From contig CP136066.1 of NCBI GenBank assembly GCA_032622095.1, positions 156,139,152-156,203,151 on the forward strand: a DNA stretch of 64,000 nt, written 5' to 3'. Of this stretch, positions 12,863 through 24,984 are shown piece by piece (positions within the stretch are counted from its first letter, which is position 1; each line of letters opens with the position of its first letter). Under the pieces are notes generated by a model. The model was not told the DNA's origin and did no database searches. It saw nothing but the letters and a program-made list of their open reading frames with translations. Source of the stretch: Siphonodentalium dalli (taxonomy: Eukaryota; Mollusca; Scaphopoda; Gadilida; Siphonodentaliidae). The position numbers and the translations under genes were made by a program.

Positions 12863-13454
12863 TCTATTATAAATTTTTTGGAAGATGTCTGTGTGTGTGT
12901 GTGTGCCTGTGTGTGGTGTGTGTGTGTGTTCGCGATGAACTCGAAAACGGCCGAGCCGATTTCGATGAAACTTGGTATGTGGGGGTATTTTCGGCCGGGG
13001 GTGGCATGGGCCTATTAATTTGCCAGTGCGATGTGAATGTTTGACCTTGAAATCGGGTCATTTCAAGGTCAAACGCCGAATATCACGGGATTTCGAGGAA
13101 ACTTGGTATGTGGGGGTACTTTCGTATGGGGAGTCTCATAGGCATATTCATTTGCCCGCGCGACGTGACCTTGAAATCGGGTCAATTCAAGGTCAAATCG
13201 CCAATTTTGATGGGATTTCGACGAAATTTTATACATAGGGTTACTTTTGTCCACTGAGTGTTTTGGACGGGTCAAATCGTGACCCCGACCTGACCTTCAA
13301 AATGATTAATTCAAGGTCAAATCGGGTAAAACCGGATGGATTTCGACGGGTACTTTTGTGTTTTGGTCGGGTCAAATCGTTACCCCACCTGACCGTGACC
13401 TTCAAAATGGTCAATTCAAGGTCCAAGCCCGGACGAAGTCGGGTCACCTTCTAG
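12863..13454 (+). mobile_element. Complete non-autonomous Helitron (592 bp)
   Basis: It starts TCTATTATAAATTTTTTGG and has a (tg)n stretch at about 12890-12930. Several caaggtcaa-centred inverted motifs (gaccttgaaatcgggtcatttcaaggtc) form potential hairpins. It ends with aagCCCGGACGAAGTCGGGtcaccttCTAG (CTAG 13451-13454). Same family as 25060-25437 at the 3' end, with a different interior. Confidence 0.75.
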
Positions 13455-13736
13455 TTTATTATATATTTTGGAACTTCAATCTGTCTGTCTGTATGGATGT
13501 GTGTTATAGACTCGAAAACTGCTCGACCGATCCGACTAAAATTTGGTATGTAGTCCCACTTTGATCCCGGGAACAATATGGGCGGGTCCAATTTCACGTG
13601 CGACCTTGACCTCGCTCATATACGCTCATATAGGCATGTTTCTGGACCTCGACCGAACAATAATTTGTTTTCTTTCTCCTAATACAGACGGAGGCGATCA
13701 CAAAGAAATCCCTAAATAGCGGCACATCAGCTATAG
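13455..13736 (+). mobile_element. Non-autonomous Helitron with deleted 3' hairpin
   Basis: It begins tttattatatattttggaac after the previous CTAG and shares its interior with 25060-25437 (ggcgggtccaatttcacgtg, tataggcatgtttctggacc, cacaaagaaatccctaaatagc). At the 3' end the hairpin is gone: cctaaatagc is joined to ggcacatcagctatag, where the 25.4-kb copy has the full stem-loop. A decayed terminus. Confidence 0.65.
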
Positions 13737-14926
13737 TCTTCTATCTATACTATATATTTTGAGACTTCGTATATATGTGTGTGTGTGTGTACTTCATAGA
13801 ATCCAAAACGCGTGTACAGATTGAGATCAAATTTCGTATGTAAGTGTAAAATCCCACCGACACCGCCGTAATCGTGTTTTCGAGAAGCTCTGAGCACCCT
13901 TTATCCACTCCCAGTCATCGAAATCAGCTCAAACGGCACGGCCGGGGTTAATAACGTCATTATATATATATATGAAGTCAGAGTCTCCAAAGTTATACCG
14001 GAACAAACACGTGTTTACGTCGTCTTGGGGGTCCACGATGGGAGTCTGACTTCAATGCAATGTTATCGCTCGAAACACGTGTTTACTTCGTGTTGAGGTT
14101 CACGATGGGAGTCTGACAATTGTTATCGCTCGAAATAGTACATTAGGACGGGAACGGCTGGACAGATTGAGCTCAAACTTCCTATCTAAAGTTAAAATAC
14201 CACGTACGATGTCGTCCACGCGTTTTCCAGAAGCTCCGAGCACCCGTACTCCACTCCCAGTCATAAAAATCAGCTCAAACGGCACGGCCGGGGTTAATAA
14301 CGTCATTATATATATATATACGAAGTCAACGTTATTAGCATCTGCATTGAGGGCATTTCCTAGAACGCAACACGTGTTTTACGTCGTCTTGAGGTTCACG
14401 ATGGGAGTCATTTCAATGCAATGTTATCGCTCGAAACACGTGTTTACTTCGTGTTGAGGTTCACGATGGGAGTCTGACATTTCAATGCAATGTTATCGCT
14501 CGAAATATTATGCAGAAAGGCAGATCTCGGAAACGGGTGGAGCTATCGACCTGAAATTTGCTATGTGAATGTATCTTGCACCGGGTACAAATTTTATCGG
14601 GTCGCCGAGCCCATGCGACGCCCGTGCAGCGCATGCGCAGACGAGATCTCGGAAACGGGTGGAGCTATCGACTTGAAATTTGCTATGTGAATGTATCTTG
14701 GGCCGGGTACAAATTTGATCGGGTCGCCGAGCCCGTGCGACGTCAGCTTCGCGCATGCGCAGACCAGATCTCGGAAACGGGTGGAGCTACCGGGTACAAT
14801 TTTTTCTTATTGAAACGCGTGGAGCTAAAAATTAAAAAAAATATAAACAAATGTCACAATTAACTCATTGAAAAACAAAAAATGTCATGTTTCGGACAAG
14901 CCGCCGGTGGCGGGCTACCCTGCTAG
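13737..14926 (+). mobile_element. Composite non-autonomous Helitron
   Basis: The 5' leader tctatctatactatatattttgagacttcg begins near 13740. The interior has two copies of the gagaagctc/ccagaagctc...agcaccc leader block and repeated cgaaacacgtgtttac...gatgggagtctgac segments (about 13990-14520). Then follow two to three ~120-bp gatctcggaaacgggtgg units. It ends with hairpin GCCGCCGGTGGCGGGC, taccctg and CTAG (14923-14926). At least two Helitron subfamilies are fused. Confidence 0.65.
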
Positions 14927-15109
14927 TACTATATATTTTGAGAACTCCTTGTATTCGAGAGATAGCCCACACCCTCCGGACCTCAATGATATGATCGTGA
15001 ATGAGTATTGATATACCCCACTAAACTTTGACAAACACCAGTAATGGTGTGTAGATCATTTACATATATCTCCTATATATTTTGATACAATCTATCTAAT
15101 TTACATATC
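14927..15109 (+). mobile_element. Helitron 5'-end fragments
   Basis: It starts tactatatattttgagaactcc right after the previous CTAG and soon loses similarity. A second leader-like start, tctcctatatattttgatac, occurs at 15068. No 3' terminus is present, so these are truncated insertions or rearrangement scars. Confidence 0.45.
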
Positions 15110-15638
15110 TCTCTTATATATTTATGTTTGTGTGCGTGTTGTACTTCATACAAATCTACGATTCTCGACCGATCTGGACGAAACTTGGTACGTGTGTGTG
15201 GTTTGACCAGGCGGTGGTCGTTGTCGTATTGGCGAGCCCGTGCGACGCCCGTGCAGCGCATGCGCAGACGAGATCTCGGAAACGGGTGGAGCTATCGACT
15301 TGAAATTTGCTATGTGAATGTATCTTGCGCCGGGTACAAATTTTATCGGGTCGCCGAGCCCGTGCGACGCCCGTGCAGCGCACGCGCAGACGAGATCTCG
15401 GAAACGGGTGGAGCTATCGACTTGAAATTTGCTATGTGAATGTATCTTGCGCCGGGTACAAATTTTATCGGGTCGCCGAGCCCGTGCGACGCCCGTGCAG
15501 CGCATGTGCAGACGAGATCTCGGAAACGGGTGGAGCTATCGACTTGAAATTTGGCATGTGAATGTATCTTGCGCCGGGTACAAATTTTCATGCGCAGACC
15601 AGATCTCGGAAACTGGTGGAGCTACCGGGTACAAATTT

Positions 15639-15704
15639 TAGCCCGCCACTGGCGGCATTCGTTCCATGGCTTTGTTCGAAAAAGCAATTGCAACAGGTTC
15701 CGAG
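15639..15704 (-). repeat. Inverted copy of the Helitron 3'-terminal segment (left partner)
   Basis: These 66 bases are the reverse complement of 24985-25050, apparently without mismatch, and include the terminal hairpin ccgccactggcgg. Similarity stops just beyond the hairpin, so the left copy lacks the final acctgCTAG. A precise break at the hairpin is notable because that structure serves in Helitron termination. Confidence 0.8.
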
Positions 15705-15816
15705 ACACTTGTGCTGCATTTCGTCAGAAACATGACATTTTTTTAATTATTTTGTTTTTATTTATTTTTGTTTTTTATTTTTTAATATGAATTTAATGTT
15801 TTTTCAATTTAATATA

Positions 15817-17452
15817 TTTTTTTCTGAATTGTATTTTTTATTTTAAATTTATTTTAATTTTAAATTATTTTAATTAATTTTTTTGTTTCTGGCGGAAAAT
15901 CCCCCCTTCCTAGGAACGACAGACAACGCATTCTTTCCAATTCAATTTCCTGTGTAACTGGATTTGCATTTTTCTGTCTATACATTCACTCATCTAAGAG
16001 TTGCTTAATACATTAATTATCGTTGTTCATTGATTCGTTAATTAAACGGAGTGGTCAGAATACAGAACTGAAAAAAGTGAGGAGATAATGAGTTAATTCT
16101 GCCTATTTAATCAAGAGAAACGATAGTCTCATCATGGACAAATAACAATTCAAGTACAACATTTGGGAATTTTTCCCCACACCAATTCAATTTCCTGTGT
16201 AACTGGATTTGCATTTTTCTGTCTATACATTCACTCATCTAAGAGTTTCTTAATACATTAATTATAGTTGTTGATTGATTCGTTAATTGAACTGAATGGT
16301 CAGAATACAGAACTGAAAATGTGAGGAGACACATGAGATAATCAATGAGTTAATTCTGCCCTTTTAATCAAGAGAAATAATGGTCTCACCATGGACCAAT
16401 AACAATTCAAGTACAACATTTGGGAATTTTTCCCCACACCATTTCAATTTCCTGAGTAACTGGATTTGCATTTTTCTGTCTATACATTCACTCATCTAAG
16501 AGTTTCTTAATACATTAATTATAGTTGTTGATTGATTCGTTAATTGAACTGAATGGTCAGAATACAGAACTGAAAACGTGAGGAGACACATGAGATAATC
16601 AATGAGTTAATTCTGCCTTTTTATCAAGAGAAACGATAGTCTCATCATGGACCAATAACAATTCAAGTACAACATTTGGGGATTTTTCCCCACACCAATT
16701 CAATTTCCTGTGTAACTGGATTTGCATTTTTCTGTCTATACATTCACTTGTCTAAGAGTTTCTTAATACATTAATTATAGTTGTTCATTGATTCGTTAAT
16801 TGAACTGAGTGGTCAGAATACTGAACTGAAAACGTGAGGCGATAATGAGGTAATTCTGCCTCTTTAATCAAGAGAGATGTTCTCACCATGGACCAACAAC
16901 AATTAAGACGGAACACTCTTACTTTCAAATCATGCCTGTCTTTAGAAACCTGGCTCTCGAACAATTCAACTGTCAACTCCTGCACGTGAAATGTGATGAA
17001 AAGGTCCGGACGACCGAAGTGCCTGACAAATGTCACAGCATCCTGCGTCTTTTCCTGCATATATCGCGGGCTACCTGTGGATGTCGACGGGGGAATTACC
17101 AGTTGGCCGACTCCGGCTCTTTCCTGATCATTAGTTATGCTATCACAGAGGTGTATATATGAATCGGCACGGAGTTTATGTACAACAATTGGGAATTTTT
17201 CCCCACACCATTTCAATTTCCTGTGTAACTGGATTTGCATTTTTCTGTCTATACATTCACTCATCTAAGAGTTTCTTAATACATTAATTATCGTTGTTCA
17301 TTGATTCGTTAATTAAACGGAGTGGTCAGAATACAGAACTGAAAAAAGTGAGGAGATAATGAGTTAATTCTGCCTATTTAATCAAGAGAAACGATAGTCT
17401 CATCATGGACAAATAACAATTCAAGTACAACATTTGGGAATTTTTGCTGGTC
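15817..17452. repeat. Left arm: AT-rich block plus five ~250-bp tandem units, inverted relative to 22535-23557
   Basis: Units start with ccaattcaatttcctgtg-like sequence at 15937, 16182, 16439, 16695 and 17208. They share ctggatttgcatttttctg, cattcactcatctaagag, gattcgttaatt and catttgggaatttttcccc. The fourth unit is interrupted at its end by a minus-strand Rep fragment (16905-17180). The outer flank ttctggcggaaaatccccccttcctagg (15889-15916) reappears inverted at 23458-23485, so the whole arm is one side of a long inverted repeat. Confidence 0.85.
16905..17180 (-). pseudogene. Inverted Helitron Rep fragment inside the left arm
   Basis: The minus strand reads KLRADSYIHLCDSI, GSPRYMQEKTQDA and VRHFGRPDLFITFH, paralogous to plus-strand 19312-19600. 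It keeps the base that is deleted from the plus copy at about 19483, so here GRPDLFIT is in frame. It lacks a few codons after ITF (the TCNLAW stretch). It is flanked on both sides by the ~250-bp arm units, so it was inserted into, or captured between, them. Confidence 0.8.
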
Positions 17453-17985
17453 GCCCCTGACGAGATTGGTCGCCCCTGACGAGATTCTACCATGAGAGAA
17501 TCGAAACTTCACTTTAAATGCCCATCATTGTAAGTGATGTCGGGCAATGTACCACGCAAATTTATCTTCATAAATTTTCGATCTTTTCAGAAGTTGTTAG
17601 TATTATCTCGGTTCCCTCGAAGTTCATATAATTTGAACGGCCCTTCTGAGGGCCACTATTAGCGCAAGGGACTCGATAATTCTGCATTCTGACCATTGTT
17701 ATCAGACTGCAAACATGATTGTGCATTCATAATACTTTCAATCATTTTGTATTGTGACCAATACGAATCAGACTGCTGCCTACATTATTAAAAGTCAGAC
17801 TGCCTTCGATCATTGTTCATTCTTGCTTTGTGTATTGTAAAAACAGACTGCCAAATTTATTATATTGTATTTTCTGCATTCTGACCATTGTTATCACACA
17901 GCAAACATTATTGTGCATTCATAATACTTTCAATCATTTTGTATTGTGACAATCAGACTCCCATTGTTGAGTCCTGCATTTTGGC
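17453..17985 (+). promoter_or_regulatory. 5' leader region of the Helitron Rep-helicase gene
   Basis: It holds a 19-bp direct duplication (ggtcgcccctgacgagatt, at about 17449 and 17468). Then come blocks around 17680-17960 with repeated cattctgaccattgttatca and gtattgtgac motifs. These blocks are inverse-complementary to the 23665-24360 flank (aacaatggtcagaatgc). No clear TATA box or initiator can be assigned, so promoter function is only inferred from position. Confidence 0.4.
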
Positions 17986-20900
17986 ATGCCGCCCAAGAAG
18001 AGACCAATCATTGGCCGGACAAGTTCAGGTGCCAAACGTAAGAAAATAGAAAAGGCTACTGAAACTGGACAGCAGCGTGAACAACGCCTATCAGATCTCC
18101 GTGAGAGGGCTGTTCAGGCTCGAGAAGTGGAAACTGGGCAGCAGCGTGAACAGCGCCTATTAGATCTCCGGGAGACAGCTGTTCAGGCTCGAGAAGTGGA
18201 AACTGGGCAGCAGCGTGAACAGCGCCTATTAGATCTCCGGGAGAGGGCTGTTCATGCTCGAGCCGTTGAAACCGATGAGCAGCGGCATCATGAGGCTGAT
18301 CGTCGCCGGCGACATGCACACGCGATCGGGGAGTGGCAAAACTCTGCTTTCGTTTATGACCCTCACATCGACTACAAGTCGCACAGAATTTTGCAGATTG
18401 CCCGAATGACCGAATTGTGTCAACATTGTCGCGCTTTTAAATGGCAAGGTGAACCACCAGGGATGTGCTGCTTGAATGCCAAAGTTATGCTTCAACAACA
18501 TGCTGACCCACCTGAACCTCTTCAAGACCTGCTTCGTGGTTCAACCCCAGAATCTAAACATTTTCTCAAGAACATCCAGAAATATAATGCCGCATTCCAA
18601 ATGACATCTTTTGGGGCAAATATCATAACTGAAGGTGTGTATATGCCAACGTTCAAAGTTCAAGGTCAGGTTTACCATCGCATCGGCCCTCTACAACCCA
18701 ATGATGATGCACAACCTCAATACATGCAGATATACTTTGTTGGTGATTTTAATAGAGAGGTAGAACTCCGTTCCGCTTTGTCTGATGGCACCAGACCTGA
18801 AGTTATATACACTCTCCAGCAAATGATCCATCAACACAACTCTTATGTGTCCAGTTTTAAATATGCTCTAGAAACCCACAACACACCAAATTTGCAGGTG
18901 GTCATAGACGCGGACAGAAGACCAATCAATCAACACAGTGGTCGATTTAATGAACCTGCGTCCAATGAGATAGCGGTCGTTTTAGCAGGCGCAGAGCATG
19001 GTAGGCGTGATATTGTTTTAAAGCGTCGTGACGACACTATACTTTGCATTTGCGAGACACATAGATCGTACGACCCTCTCCAATATCCCCTCCTATGTGT
19101 CTTCGGTGAAGACGGATATAAGTTCGCTATACCACACTCAATCGGCAACAAGAATGTGTCATGCAAGGACTTTTATTCCTATCATTTCATGGTTCGTGAT
19201 GGGTCCTTCAACCAATTGCAGAGAAGCCGGAACCTGTTCAGTCAGTTTGCTGTGGATATGTACGCCAAAGTGGAGGGTGAAAGACTCCTCTATATTCGGA
19301 ACAACCAACAGAAACTCCGTGCAGATTCATATATACACCTCTGTGATAGCATAAATAATGATCAGGAAAGAGCCGGAGTCGGCCAACTGGTAATCCTCCC
19401 GTCGACATTCACAGGTAGCCCGCGATATATGCAGGAGAAGACGCAGGATGCTATGACAATTGTCAGGCACTTCGGTCGTCCGGCCTTTTCATCACATTCA
19501 CGTGCAACCTTGCATGGCAGGAGTTGAATGTTGAATTGTTCGAGGGCCAGGTTTCTAAAGACAGGCATGACTTGACATCTAGAGTGTTCCGTCTGAAATT
19601 GACGAAGCTCATGAACCTTTTGAAGAAATCGCACATTTTCGGCCAACCTGTGTGCGATATGTATACGGTTGAATGGTAAAAGAGAGGACTACCACATGCA
19701 CACATTTTAACTTGGCTCAAACAGAAAATACGCCCTGAGCAGATCGACAGCTTCATTTCTGCCGAATTTCCTGATCCTGATGATGATCCAGAATTGTTCG
19801 AGACTGTGAAGGCTCAGATGATACACGGTCCATGTGGTCCATTCAATTTCAATTCGCCCTGCATGAAAGATCGAAAATGTACGAAGCGGTACCCTCGGGC
19901 GTTCCTCTTAGAAACGCAAACTGGCCATGATGGCTATCCACTTTACAGGAGGAGATCGCCAGATGATGGTGGAAATGTCGCCAATATATAACTTAAAAAT
20001 GGACAGGATTTTGTTGCAGACAATAGGTGGGTTGTTCCATATTGTCCCATGTTATCAAAAATCTTCAACGCACACATAAACGTTGAGTTTTGCAACTCTG
20101 TAAAAGCTATAAAGTATGTATGCAAATACATCAATAAGGGATCAGATGCGGCTATGTTCGCCCTACGAGACATGAGAACAAAGGACGAGTTGAGTCAGTT
20201 TCAAATGGGTAGGTACATCAGTACCAATGAAGCGTTTTGGCGCATTTTTGACTTCCCCATCCACGATAGACACCCAGCCGTTTTTCGACTTGCTGTGCAT
20301 TTAGAAAATGGACAGAGAGTGTACTTCACCGAACAAACAGCGGCACAAGTTGTATCGGCACCAAAAGAGACGACACTCACTGCCTTTTTCAAACTTTGCC
20401 AAGAAGATGATTTTGCCAACACAATTTTGTACTGTGACCTCCCATCTTATTTCACCTTTGTCAATAATCGATGGGTCCGCCGCAAGCGTGGTGAACCCGT
20501 CGAAGGAGTCATGGGCGTGTTCAAAGACTATGCTCTCGGTAGGGTCTACACTGTTCATCCCACACAACAGGAATGTTTTTTCTTGAGAATACTGCTGCAT
20601 GAAGTGGAAGGTCCAACATCTTTTAACTCCTTGCGAACTGTCGACGGCCAATTATGTCTTAGCTACAGAGAAGCGTGCTTCAAAAGGGGACTATTGGAAG
20701 ACGACCATCAATGGGAGGCAACGATGACAGAGGCATCCATATCAAAGTCTCCTAGGAGTTTGCGTAGTTTGTTTGCGACTCTCTTGCACATATGTGGTAT
20801 TGCCAATCCTCTTGAATTGTGGCTCCATTTCAGAGAAAACCTGCAGAGTGTTGCCAATCACCTTGGTGGTATTTATTTTCTCGACGCTCCCGGGGGCACT

Positions 20901-22166
20901 GGGAAAACGTTTGTAACCAACCTTATATTGGCGACAGTCAGGGAAGAAAGGAAAATCGCTGTTGCAGTTGCATCCTCTGGCATAGCTGCAACACTTCTTC
21001 CTGGAGGTAGAACTGCACATTCAACATTCAAACTGCCACTCAATTTGAATGCGAGCGATACTCCAACATGTAATATAAGCAAGGGTACTGGTCTTGCTCA
21101 CCTGTTGAGAGAGGCTGTGTTGATTGTCTGGGATGAGTGTACTATGTCACATAAGAGGGCATTCGAGGCACTGGATCGAACACTGCAAGATATAAGGGGC
21201 TGTAACAATATTATGGGTGGCATAACCTTACTATTTTCTGGAGACTGCCGACAAACTCTGCCTATTGTACCAAAAGGCACAAAGGCTGATGAATTAAAAG
21301 CTTGCATCAAATCATCTTACCTTTGGAAGAGTGTTCGAATACTCAAGCTGACAATTAACATGAGGGCGCATCTGTTTGGTAATGACGTGGCTGCATATTT
21401 TTCCGACCAGTTACTCAGAATTGGCGATGGCAAGTGCAATTCTGATGCCGAAGGACGAATATATCTATCTGCTTTGAGCTCGATTGTTTCCTCTCTTGAT
21501 GAGCTTATTGTGAATGTTTTCAGAGATCTTCCTAGCAAGCTCTCGGATCACACATGGCTCTGTGAGAGAGCCATCCTAGCTCCTACAAATGATATTGTTG
21601 ACGAGGTTAACTTGAAGTTGTTGGAACAAGTCCCTGGACAGCTTCATTCTATGCACTCCATTGATACCATTCCAGACCAATCAGAAATTGTAAATTACCC
21701 GACCGAGTTTCTCAATTCACTCAAACCCCCAGACATGCCACCTCATCAGTTGCAGTTGAAGGTAGGTGCACCAATCATGTTGCTCCGAAATCTTGAACCA
21801 CCTAAGTTGTGTAATGGTACACGACTTTCTATCAAGAAAATATCACCTCATATCATTGAGGCAACTATTCTCACTGGATGTGCGAAAGGGGAGCATGTTT
21901 TTCTCCCTAGGATTCCATTGATTCCCACTGAGTCGCCAATACAGTTCCGCCGGCTTCAGTTCCCAGTTCAATTGAGCTTTGCAATGTCAATCAACAAATC
22001 ACAAGGACAGACACTTAAAGTTGTTGGCCTCCAACTTCAGAGTCCCTGTTTCTCACATGGACAGCTATACGTTGCATGCTCACGGGTCGGCTCCCCCTCC
22101 AGTCTGTTCGTTTATGCACCAGAAGGGAAAACTAGGAACGTTGTCTACCCAGAAGCACTGAGGTAA
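17986..22166 (+). pseudogene. Helitron replication initiator-helicase (RepHel), one frameshift and two stops
   Basis: Helitron RepHel proteins nick and unwind DNA for rolling-circle transposition. The ATG at 17986 opens with basic MPPKKRPIIGR and three 23-residue repeats (ETGQQREQRL..., 18059-18270). The Helitron N-terminal domain follows (CQHCRAFKWQGEPPGMCC, VYHRIGPLQPND, FGEDGYKFAIPHS). A 1-base deletion near 19483 shifts frame; after it the Rep core has LFITFTCNLAW, GLPHAH (HUH histidines at 19695-19703) and YVCKY (tyrosines at 20115 and 20127). TAA stops fall at 19677-19679 and 19989-19991. The helicase has GGTGKT (Walker A, 20892-20909), WDECTM (Walker B), FSGDCRQTLPIVP, LTINMRAH and SFAMSINKSQGQT (Pif1-like). 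The stretch between the Rep and helicase domains looks shorter than usual. Few lesions: recently inactivated. Confidence 0.9.
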
Positions 22167-22169
22167 ATC

Positions 22170-22334
22170 TTCAAAAGCGAAATGGTGAACCCGTCGAAGG
22201 AGTAATGGGCGTGTTCAAAGACTGTGCTCTCGGTAGGGTCTACACTGTTCATCCTACACAACAGCAATGTTTGTTTTTCTTGAGAATGCTGCTGCATCCA
22301 ACATCGTTTAACTCCTTACGAATTTCTTGCCAAT
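22170..22334 (+). pseudogene. Partial duplicate of RepHel linker region
   Basis: Directly after the RepHel stop, about 160 bases repeat 20483-20640 in the same orientation (ggtgaacccgtcgaaggagt, ctcggtagggtctacactgttc). A short deletion removes the gaagtggaaggt segment and there is an extra tttgt. It has no coding capacity of its own; it is a tail duplication. Confidence 0.75.
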
Positions 22335-22534
22335 TTCTCTTGATTAAAACGGCAGAATTAACTCATTGAAAAACCAAAACATTGTCTTCGATTTTTGAGA
22401 CCTCCCCTTTCATTCGATGTGGGTGCGCTTAGTGGTTATATTGATATCTCTTCCAACATTTTCATTCGTTGTACATTCCACATTATCACTCTGCACACAA
22501 TCTGGTTCATTCACTTGATTATTTATCTCATGTG
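22335..22534. other. Spacer between RepHel duplicate and right arm
   Basis: AT-rich; contains cggcagaattaactcattgaaaaacc, a phrase shared with the arms and with 14850 and 7340. No gene is seen. Confidence 0.4.
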
Positions 22535-23557
22535 TCGCCTCACGTTTTCAGTTCTGTATTCTGACCACTCAATTCAATTAACGAATTAATCAACAACTAT
22601 AATTAATGGATTAAGAAACTATTAGATGAATGTATAGACAGAAAAATACAAACCCAGTTACTCAGGAAATTGAATTGGTGTGGGGAAAAATTCCCAAATG
22701 TTGTACTTGAATTGTTATAGGTCCATGGTGAGACCATTATTTCTCTTGATTTAAAAGGCAGAATTAACTTATTGATTATCTCATGTGTCTCCTCACGTTT
22801 TCACTTCTGTATTCTGACAACTCAGTTTAATTAACGAATCACTGAACAACTATAATTAATGTATTAAGAAACTCTTAGATGAGTGAATGTATAGACAGAA
22901 AAATGCAAATCCAGTTACTCAGGAAATTGAAATGGTGTGGGGAAAAATTCCCAAATGTTGTACTTGAATTGTTATTGGTCCATGATGAGACTATCGTTTC
23001 TCTTGATAAAAAGGCAGAATTAACTCATTGATTATCTCATGTGTCTCCTCACGTTTTGAGTTCTGTATTCTGACAACTCAGTTCAATTAACGAATCAATG
23101 AACAACGATAATTAATGTATTAAGCAACTCTTAGATGAGTGAATGTATAGACAGAAAAATGCAAATCCAGTTACACAGGAAATTGAATTGGTGTGGGGAA
23201 AAATTTCCAAATGTTGTACTTGAATTGTTATTTGTCCATGATGAGACTATCGTTTCTCTTGATTAAATAGGCAGAATTAACTCATTATCTCCTCACTTTT
23301 TTCAGTTCTGTATTCTGACCACTCCGTTTAATTAACGAATCAATGAACAACGATAATTAATGTATTAAGCAACTCTTAGATGAGTGAATGTATAGGCAGA
23401 AAAATGCAAATCCAGTTACACAGGAAATTGAATTGGAAAGAATGCGTTGTCTGTCGTTCCTAGGAAGGGGGGATTTTCCGCCAGAAACAAAAAAAATAAT
23501 TAAAATAATTTAAACTTAAAAAATTTTTTAAATAAAAAATACAATTCAGAAAAAAAA
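22535..23557. repeat. Right arm: four inverted ~250-bp units plus AT-rich block
   Basis: The units here are reverse complements of those at 15937-17452, each ending in ccagtta(c/t)(a/t)caggaaattga (near 22680, 22935, 23190, 23435). The outer flank gggggattttccgccagaaac and the A/T-rich tail mirror the left arm. Together the two arms bracket about 5 kb containing the RepHel gene. Confidence 0.85.
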
Positions 23558-23664
23558 TTCACACCGAACAGGGGAAGATATGCTTCTGATTAATACATTT
23601 TGCCAGCGAAAAAGGCCGAAAACGACCTTATTCAAGCCATAAAATGACACAAACTGGATGAATG

Positions 23665-24905
23665 TTGAGGAAATGTCTGATAACAATGGTCAGAATGCAA
23701 AAATACAATATAATTATTTTGACAGTCTGTTTTCACAATACACAAAGCAAGAATGTAGGCAGTCTGATTTGTATGGTCAGAATGCGAAAAAATGTAGGCA
23801 GTCTGATTCGTATGGTCAGAATGCAATGCAACGGCGCTCGGTAAACAAAACCTGGCCGTAGGAAAAGAATGCTATCGAGCGTCGGCAAACAAAACCAAGC
23901 AAACTGATAACAATGCAGTCTGCTAACAATGGTCAGATGAATGCAATGCTATCGAATGAATGATAACAATGCCGTCTGATAAGATGAATGACAGTAAAGC
24001 ACTGATCGAATTAATGGTCTGCCATCGAATGAATGCGACAAACGCACTGAACTAATGCATGACCGTAGGTGCTCGGTAAACAAACTGCCGATTGCAATAA
24101 AGAGCGTTTGTCATTAACAACTCCGTATATGGTATAGATAAAGAGCGTTGATGCCTTAACCCCCCGAAGTGGCGTTTGCGGTGAATTTGATGATTGGGAG
24201 TGGATAATTATGCAATATAATTATTTTGGCAGTCTGATTGTCACAATACAAAATGATTCAAAGTATTATGAATGCAGAATAATGTTTGCATTCTGATAAC
24301 AATGGTCAGAATGCGAAAATACAATATAATTATTTTGGCAGTCTGTTTTCACAATACACAAAGCAAGAAATGCACAATAATGTAGGCAGTCTGATTTGTA
24401 TGGTCAGAATGCTAAAAAAATGTAGGCAGTCTGATTCGTATGGTCAGAATGCAATGCAACGGCGCTCGGTAAACAAAACCTGGCCGTAGGAAAAGAATGC
24501 TATCGAGCGTCGGCAAACAAAACCAAGCAAACTGATAACAATGCCGTCTGCTAACAATGGTCAGATGAATGCAATGCTATCGAATGAATGATAACAATGC
24601 CGTCTGATAAGATGAATACCGGTATACTCAATGGTACGAAGCACTGATCGAATTAATGGTCTGCTATCGAATGAATGCGACAAACGCACTGACCTAATGC
24701 ATGACCGTCGGTGCTCGGTAAACAAACTGCCGATTGCAGTAAAGAGCGTTCGTCGTTAACAACTCCGTATATGGTATAGATAAAGAGCGTTCATGCCTTA
24801 ACCCCCGCCGTGCCTTTGTGGTGATTTGAGATTGGAGAACGGGTGCTCTGAGCTTCTCTAAACCGCGACCACGGTCGTGTCGGTGTGATTTGACACTTAC
24901 ATAGG
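23665..24905 (+). repeat. Tandem direct duplication (~600 bp x2) with mobile-element-like motifs
   Basis: 23680-24200 and 24298-24830 match closely in the same direction: aacaatggtcagaatgc, gacagtctgttttcacaatac, caacggcgctcggtaaacaaaacc, agagcgttcatgccttaacccc. Differences include a short ccggtatactcaatgg segment in the second copy. After it, 24830-24975 is the reverse complement of the Helitron 5' leader seen at 13748-13890. So a minus-oriented Helitron 5' end sits just inside the plus-oriented 3' end. Confidence 0.75.
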
Positions 24906-24984
24906 AAGTTTGAGCTCAATCTTTACACGCGTGTTGGATTCTATGAAGTACATACATACATATATACGAAGTCTCAAACCAGAT

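Noticed and set aside
12005-15641. Many overlapping frames with arginine-rich peptides (for example ARARRPDKI..., RRDLGNGWSYRL)
   Set aside because: They are translations of the ~120-bp Helitron tandem unit on both strands; no independent gene.
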